From assembly GCA_040285825.1 (NCBI GenBank), contig JAUPSS010000014.1, positions 190,337 through 254,336 on the forward strand: a stretch of DNA of 64,000 nucleotides. Reading direction: 5' to 3'. This DNA is from Eukaryota sp. TZLM1-RC (Eukaryota; Metamonada: BaSk clade). Of the stretch, positions 58,601 to 64,000 are shown one piece after another. How positions within the stretch are numbered: position 1 is the stretch's first letter; each line of letters starts with the position of its first letter. A program made the translations under genes and the position numbers. The notes under the pieces were generated by a model. It ran no database searches. It worked only from the letters and a program-made list of their open reading frames with translations, and was not told where the DNA came from.

Positions 58601-60571
58601 AATAGTAGAATCAGTAGCAACAATTGATTGAGATTGACAACCAACAACAACTACATCATCAAAATCAACATTAGATTTAACAAGGGTAATAAGAGGTTCA
58701 TCATTAGCACATCCACTAATAACTTTACCATCAGAATCAACTGGACCTAAAGTTTTGACATTGGTGAAATCCAAGGTTGAGTCATCAGCATTGATAATTG
58801 AACCAGTATTAGATTCATGGTGAACAATATCAAAATCAGTAATGGTAATTGTGGAAGTTTTGGAATCAATAATGTTGCTGAATTTGGTATCAGAAAGGTC
58901 AACAGTGGCCAAGGTAAGCTCAGAATTATCAATCAAAATGATTGAATCAGTGGTTGAATCTGAGTCAGAAATACCAACATTGGTTCCAGTAACTTTAGTA
59001 TTATCTTTAATATTGAAAACTTTGCCTTCCAGACCTTGGAAATTGGCACTATTCATAGTCAAATTAGTATTTGTTAATTCAAAGTGACCATCATTAGCAG
59101 TTGAATCACGAGCAAGAACAGTTTCTAAATCAATAGTAGAATCAGTAGCAACAATTGATTGAGATTGACAACCAACAACAACTACATCATCAAAATCAAC
59201 ATTAGATTTAACAAGGGTAATAAGAGGTTCATCATTAGCACATCCACTAATAACTTTACCATCAGAATCAACTGGACCTAAAGTTTTGACATTGGTGAAA
59301 TCCAAGGTTGAGTCATCAGCATTGATAAATGAACCAGTATTAGATTCATGGTGAACAATATCAAAGTCAGTAATGGTAATTGTGGAAGTTTTGGAATCAA
59401 TAATGTTGCTGAATTTAGTATTTGAAATACATGTTTCTTGAATTAAAGCAAAAGAATTAACAAAATCAAAAGCTCCATAATTAGAATAGGAATCCTGTAT
59501 GGAATTATTGGTCAACTTTACAATGGAATTATCCCTTACTTCCAAAATTTTGCCACTTATGTTAGAGAACAGACAGTTGGTTATGAATACCTGGGAAGAA
59601 GTTACTGTTATAGTTGAGTTACTTTCACTAGCTGAAGACAACATTGAATTGGTCACGACAATATTGGAATTATCTGCATAAACAAAGGAATTTGACAATA
59701 GAGACATTGATATTGATGAAATGCTAATAGATGAATTAAAGCTATAAAAAAACTCAAACAAAAAGAAAGTATCAGCAGCAGCCATAATTTTTGCCATGTT
59801 AAAGTTGAAATTAAAAGAAGAAATAAAGTAATTTAAAAATGTTGAATTATGAATTGATAAAAACTCAATTGAGCTATCCAATTGATTAATGATACCACTT
59901 AGAAGATCATTGTTGAAAACAGTACGATTAGAATTTAAAAAAGAAAAGAAAACAGAGTCTTTGATAGAAACATTCGTGATTTCAAAATTGGAATTGATTG
60001 AATTAAAGAAAACAGAATTAGCAAAAATGTTGTGAATATGGAGGGAATTGACAAAACAAGTGGAATTAGAGAAACTAATAAAATTGGAATTAGAATTAAA
60101 AAGTGTAGAATTGGAAAGACTTAATGAAGAGTTGGCTAAATTAATCAGATAAAAAGTATTTACATTGCGAAAGTCTACCAATGAAAGTTCTACACTTGAA
60201 TCACTAGCTTGAACCACAGCATGAGTGCAATTTTCCACAACCATATTACGTAGAATCAAATTACTATGAGTAAGATTAAATAAAGGGCCGTTTAAACAAG
60301 TCAAAATAGTTGGTTCTGCTTCTGTATTCAAGGCAGAAAGTTCAACATCGGTATCAATAAGAGAATCTTCAAATGATGATTCAGTGAATGTTCCAGGAAG
60401 GAGAACTACATGTCCAGAATACAGTGGGGAGGTGATAGCATGAAAAAGAGTGAAACAAGGGTGGGAGAGTGTGCAGTTGTTGATATCATTCCCAATGTTA
60501 GAGAGATAGACATGGGATAATACTGTATTTAATAGAGCAGCAAAGAGCAGTAACTTCAGTAACTGTAGCAT
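46672..60571 (-). CDS. giant repeat-rich type I surface protein (beta-helix-like), one frameshift
   Basis: ATG 60571 opens a signal peptide (MLQLLKLLLFAALLNTVLS) followed by YLSNIGNDINNCTLSHPC, a start typical of right-handed parallel beta-helix proteins. Apart from one extra base near 55610 the frame runs to 46672, about 4,630 codons. Residues ~385-3,390 are about 17 copies of a 177-residue unit rich in Ser, Thr, Asp and short NS/DNS strands, consistent with stacked beta-helix turns. A unique region follows, with a Cys-rich PSI-like part (CSLCVSYPNCGW; about residues 4,050-4,130). A single membrane helix (ISLILMSLILTFLLFL) lies near the C-terminus with a basic cytosolic tail of ~80 residues. 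I infer a large extracellular adhesin or surface coat protein. As read, the frameshift yields a truncated 1,657-residue secreted form. Confidence 0.85.
50345..59420 (-). repeat. ~17 tandem 531-bp coding repeats
   Basis: The unit (531 bp, 177 codons) recurs at fixed spacing. The marker SNIIDSKTST is found at about 59373 and then every 531 bp down to 50876, with one interval of 532. Central copies are almost identical. Copies at the C-terminal edge (50.3-51.9 kb) carry more changes (for example DLYIVHH, INGDD, LESALVRD). This gradient is what unequal crossover and gene conversion within an array produce. Confidence 0.97.
55606..55614 (-). other. one-base insertion breaking the giant gene
   Basis: At this spot other repeats read either GATAAATG or GATAATTG on the plus strand, encoding the FINADD and IINADD variants. 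Here the sequence is GATAAATTG, which looks like both variants merged. The extra base shifts the frame to a stop after TGSIYQC. It can be a real mutation or a consensus error from near-identical repeats. Confidence 0.9.
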
Positions 60572-60637
60572 TCATGCCAATATCATTGAAACAGATGATG
60601 TCTATAACAATGAAATAAGTGTCCTTTTTACACCAAT

Positions 60638-62035
60638 TTATAGGGTTTGAGTTTTTGAGAAGAAGACGATATTCTCCTTGATAGCTTTTTTCTTTGAACC
60701 TTTGTTAACCTTGGTTCTCTGCAGGTATTCCGGTCTATCTCCACCATTTACATGTGCTTCCATCACTGCCAACATATTAAGCGAAGCATTTCAATCTCTA
60801 TTCCACAAACTTTCGCATGATTTACACATGGTAAGCCCGTGGCGAATAGACATCTCATGCCTCTTCCATGGCCTAGGATTTCTGCACCATCGGAATGTTT
60901 CAACTGTTTTCCTTTGGTAGGTTCTTTGAATTTCATGTGTTTTCGTTGTTCCCAGTCTCCGATTCCAATAACTACTTGGCTGGGATCACCAATTACTGAT
61001 TTGAATCTCTGGATCATCTTCGCCTCAGGTCTTGTGCGATTAATCTCAGCCCACCATCTTTGTTTCCTAAATATTTTTTGATGATAGACTTCACCAACAA
61101 TACTATTCACATAATTCTTTTGTTTAATATACTCCATAAATCTATCAAACCTGCGGCTTTTGGAATTGAATTGGGATAAAGTTGCTTCCCATTCTGCTAC
61201 AGATTTAGTTTTTGTTCATTATTTCTCAAATTAAATGAGTATTCAACTTCGTGGGGAATATTGATTTCTTGAGGTACTTCACCTCTTAATAAACTAATTG
61301 TTCTTTCGGTCATTTGATTAATTATACTGCTGCTTAAATCCATCCTTTGTTGTTGCTCTTCAGATGGTTCATAATTGGATAGATCAATCACTCTACCAGA
61401 AGAGTTACTTATTGTGATAAGAGTGTCATTACGTATGATGTCTCTTATTCTTTTGAATTTGGAACTTTTCGATTCAAATCTTCATTGATTTTGAGTGAAC
61501 GTAAAATGAACATATTTATCTCTCTCAGGTTTTTTTTGAATAAGTCATTCCAGTAGCTAAATTGGCAGAAAAATAGAGTAGATCAGATTTTCCTGGATCA
61601 GCAGCGGCAGGGTCATATCTTGGTATTCAGAAGGATTGATGCTGGGGTCATCAATATATTTTTCCTTATCTTTTAACTCTTTTGCACTTACTTTGTACTT
61701 TTTCAAGTCCATTCTAGATTGAATGAAACTTACTGCTATTCCATCAATCTCGATACTAGACATGAAGAACTTGGAATTTTCTGAATAAAGTTTAGTGTTT
61801 TTAATCTCGTCCATTTTTAAAATGGTGTCCCATAAAACCAAATCAGGAGCTTGATTATTGCATTGGTAAGACGACCTTGGACCAAGAATATCCTTAAATT
61901 GGACAAAGAACAAGTCCAATAAACTTGTCTTGTCAATTCTGATATACGAGGGAATACAAGAATTCTTCAAAGGCAGAGCATGAAAGAGTTTACTCTCCTC
62001 ATCCTCTAAATAATTATTAATATAAAACATTTTGT
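60638..62035 (-). pseudogene. Fanzor/TnpB-like (OMEGA) nuclease, C-terminal two thirds, decayed
   Basis: Read on the minus strand in changing frames: LFHALPLKNSCIPSYIRID, the IEIDGIAVSFI strand, the RuvC-I motif DPGKSDLLYF (about 61580-61606), FTFTQNQ*RFESK, LSQFNSKSRRFDRF, IGDWEQRKHMKFKEPTKGK (about 60910-60965), FRWCRNPRPWKRHEM, MCKSCESLWNRD*NASLN (WNRD at about 60795-60806, the RuvC-III Asp) and a basic tail to TAA 60638. This is the order of the eukaryotic TnpB relatives called Fanzor. Lesions: shifts near 61610, 61530 and 61205, TGA codons after QNQ and after WNRD, and a deletion removing the expected DEFRTS/first CxxC part. Its N-terminal third lies at 63563-64000, beyond two LINE insertions. 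The stop is 67 bp from the giant gene's ATG. Confidence 0.75.
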
Positions 62036-62044
62036 TTAAAGTTT

Positions 62045-63130
62045 TTTAATTTATTGAGATAAGAATCACACCCATCTAGAATTCAATATCCTCCAAACAA
62101 GTGTCACTATTACTAAACCTACTCACAGCATTACGTTCATATTCTACACCAATAGCTAAAGGTGCCTTTGAAATCATTGTTGAAATAGACTTGAAAATGT
62201 AAAAAACAATTCTATTTAACTAGAAAGTGGAATTCATTGTTTTACCAGACCTATTCAGTAACACTTTTTTGAAATCTTCAAAAAAGTGCAAGCCTGAAGG
62301 TCCAATATTGCCATAAAGAGAAATCGCAAACGGCACAAACTGATATTTCACATGTTCTACTCTACCTAACTGTGCCAAAGGTTCTTCATATTTTTTTATC
62401 TTCTTTTTTCGGCGTTAGATAACGGCGAATCAGCGGAATACACTAAACGAGCAGCAGAATTTTTGCAAACATCAACTGAGACAACATCTACAACATTGAG
62501 AACACCATCGATCCCTGGAGCTACTAAATCTGCCCTTCTTTTACCAAAGGAATCATCAGTTTGATCTGAAGACAGCTTACGTACTAATGGCTCAATAAAC
62601 GCCTCTATATTGAAACTTTTGCACATAGCATATAATTGATCACGAACTGAGTCATGAACACTTGAGCGATAAGTTATGAAATACTTACAGTTTAAAATAT
62701 GGGAAAGCGTAACAACACTCTTGCAGCGACAAATTACATCATTTGGTAAAGAACAAGGCCATAGAAAACATCTCATTCTCATTGCAGTGGTCCATTGGTG
62801 ATCATTAAATAGAAGGCCATAAATGTTGGGAATTTGGGAGATTAGGCAACTTGAGCAACTGTCTTCAAGATCAATCAAAAAGTTTGCAAAAACGGGATAT
62901 TTTTCTTCAGCCAAGCTAAGACGTACAATATAATCCAAGTTTTCTAAAATTTTCATGATTTTTTTTCTTCAATTTTGCAAAAGTCAGTGGTAAGGAGAGC
63001 AAGCTTCTTGCAGGAAGTTCCACAATATCAGAGGGGAAAAATTTAGACCAAATATTGGGGGAAAGAATTTCAATTTCCTGTTGCAAAAAAATGAGATAAG
63101 AGCTGCCACAATTTTCAATGAGATTAATTA
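62045..63130 (-). mobile_element. REL-type LINE relic inserted in the Fanzor-like gene
   Basis: The minus strand encodes LENLDYIVRLSLAEEKY, IYGLLFNDHQWTTAMRMRCFLWP, CRCKSVVTLSHILNC (CCHC), RSSVHDSVRDQLYAMCKS, and the endonuclease part RRADLVAPGIDG and VVDVVSVDVC. It is open for 186 codons (62396-62956), then shifts. Its 3' end is at about 62045. It is the same subfamily as 26060-27180. It lies head to head with the next fragment. Confidence 0.85.
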
Positions 63131-63149
63131 ATATAAAACATTGCCCTAA

Positions 63150-63562
63150 AATAGTAATTTGATTTTGATGAAAAATGGATGCTCTGGATTTTAAAGCAAA
63201 AGAGAAACATAGAAAATATGATAAAGATATTGAAGAGGCAAATGTCGATAGAAATACACAGCTGGTTTTTATTGCTTTCCCATTTTCGATAAATGGAAGA
63301 TTATCAATTGAAGCAGAAACTTTTTTGGATAACTTCCAAAAAATAATGCAAGAAAAAACAATGAAAAGATTTGATATTTTTTTATGGCGTTCACGAATTC
63401 AATTTGCCATTATTAGTAGATTACCGCGGTTTTTCAATCGAATTAGAGAAGCTTTAGCTAGACAGCAAGCAAATCAAGATTTTGTAGAGGAAATCTTGGT
63501 TTAATGATAGTCGTCCCATTAGTTATGAGTTAATTTAATTAAGTGTGCAAATTCAATAAATA
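63150..63562 (+). mobile_element. LINE 3' fragment, family of the intact element
   Basis: Nearly identical to 14158-14535: ALDFKAKEKHRKYDKDIEE, AFPFSINGRLSIEAE, RLPRFFNRIREALARQQ and EEILV, then the shared 3' UTR ending CAATAAATA. The frame is open from 63175 to 63504, but the 5' part is missing, so it is a truncated recent insertion. Confidence 0.9.
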
Positions 63563-64000
63563 CATTTAATGAAAAATCAAATTTTAAATACTTTTCCCTT
63601 TTAGAATTACTGGGAAGTAAAAGAGGGATCTGGTCATTAATGAAAAGCGAAGTAATTGATGAGACTTTGTTTCTCATTGCAGAAGTTTCGCCATCAATAT
63701 CTCTACATCCTTCTAGAAGGATGGATTTAACTTTGTTGATGAATGATGAGAAGTTTTTCTTATCTTGCTTTTTCAGGACGTTGCTGTTTCTCTTAACATC
63801 ATAATAAAACATCGACAAACCGATCCAAGAAATCACAGTAATGCTTCTGGATGCTATTTTTGAAATTCACAATCAGTTTGTCAATTGTGCAATACAAAAT
63901 ATTACTGATTCCCTTTTTTGATAAAACTTTTGAAACAAGTTTTTCTTTAAAGTGTTGGTGATAGAATTCCAACAACGGGGCACAACGAGAATTTTGCAAA
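63563..64000 (-). pseudogene. Fanzor/TnpB-like protein, N-terminal part
   Basis: Minus-strand pieces APLLEFYHQHFKEKLVSK, LYCTIDKLIVNFKNSIQ, YCDFLDRFVDVLL, then (shifted) DVKRNSNVLKKQDKKNF and NSKREKYLKFDFSLN. This helical region precedes the catalytic part in this family, and its end (LN) fits the start of the C-terminal relic (LNKMFYINN at ~62040). So one gene was split by the LINE material at 62045-63562. A stop and shift near 63800 show decay. It continues beyond the window. Confidence 0.6.

Noticed and set aside
50876-59087. Series of ~81-codon plus-strand and ~61-codon minus-strand open frames every 531 bp
   Set aside because: They are other-frame shadows of the repeated coding unit; identical units give identical spurious frames.
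50345-59420. Regularly spaced repeats as a CRISPR array
   Set aside because: The unit is 531 bp, contiguous and coding, without spacers, in a eukaryotic genome.
60763-61137. 124-codon minus-strand frame as an intact small gene
   Set aside because: The frame contains GDWEQ but then leaves the Fanzor zinc-finger frame; the CKSC..WNRD part lies in another frame, so it is a frameshifted pseudogene piece.

Overview
This is an AT-rich nuclear segment from a single-celled eukaryote. The evidence is eukaryotic: GT-AG introns, a nuclear tRNA-Ala with the eukaryote-type A54 T-loop, a secreted cystatin, a KAR5/GEX1-type nuclear fusion protein, a hybrid histidine kinase, and many LINE and Ty3/gypsy retroelements. 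The standard genetic code fits. The eight introns that can be placed by restoring known protein motifs are all 28-32 nt long, start GTWT and end AG. This points to a lineage with extremely short introns; I cannot name the species.

Layout. 1-4.3 kb: fragments of a Fanzor/TnpB-like gene, a LINE, a Ty3/gypsy element and a possible hAT transposase. 4.9-7.3 kb: hybrid histidine kinase (minus). 8-14.6 kb: a broken LINE containing four tandem 396-bp copies, then a nearly intact LINE whose two ORFs are joined by a candidate -1 frameshift site. 14.8 kb: tRNA-Ala(CGC). 15-16.3 kb: pogo-like DDE transposase with one internal stop. 16.6-19 kb: a P1B-type ATPase with most catalytic motifs altered. 19.2-27.2 kb: LINE and gypsy relics, a small foldback element, another Fanzor fragment and a protein with a possible CUE domain. 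28.1-34.9 kb is gene-rich: KAR5/GEX1-like protein, secreted sphingomyelinase-like phosphodiesterase, ferric-reductase-like flavocytochrome, secreted cystatin. 35.1-39 kb: an internally deleted Ty3/gypsy element bounded by LTRs and a 4-bp target duplication, with another family's solo LTR nested in its 3' LTR. 40.6-42.8 kb: six-exon amino-acid permease with a C-terminal PTS-EIIA-like domain. 43-46.2 kb: LINE relics. 46.7-60.6 kb: one giant surface-protein gene with about 17 near-identical 177-residue repeats, broken by a single-base insertion. 60.6-64 kb: a Fanzor-like pseudogene split by two LINE fragments.

Host genes are single units with their own promoters, not operons. Several concern the cell surface or secretion (giant beta-helix-like protein, phosphodiesterase, cystatin, reductase, permease), as expected of a free-living or host-associated phagotrophic protist. 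The KAR5/GEX1 protein implies a sexual cycle. The rest is transposon debris in nested layers. The most unusual items are the Fanzor-like RNA-guided-nuclease relics, the giant repeat gene, the tiny introns, the degenerate P-type ATPase and the permease-EIIA fusion.
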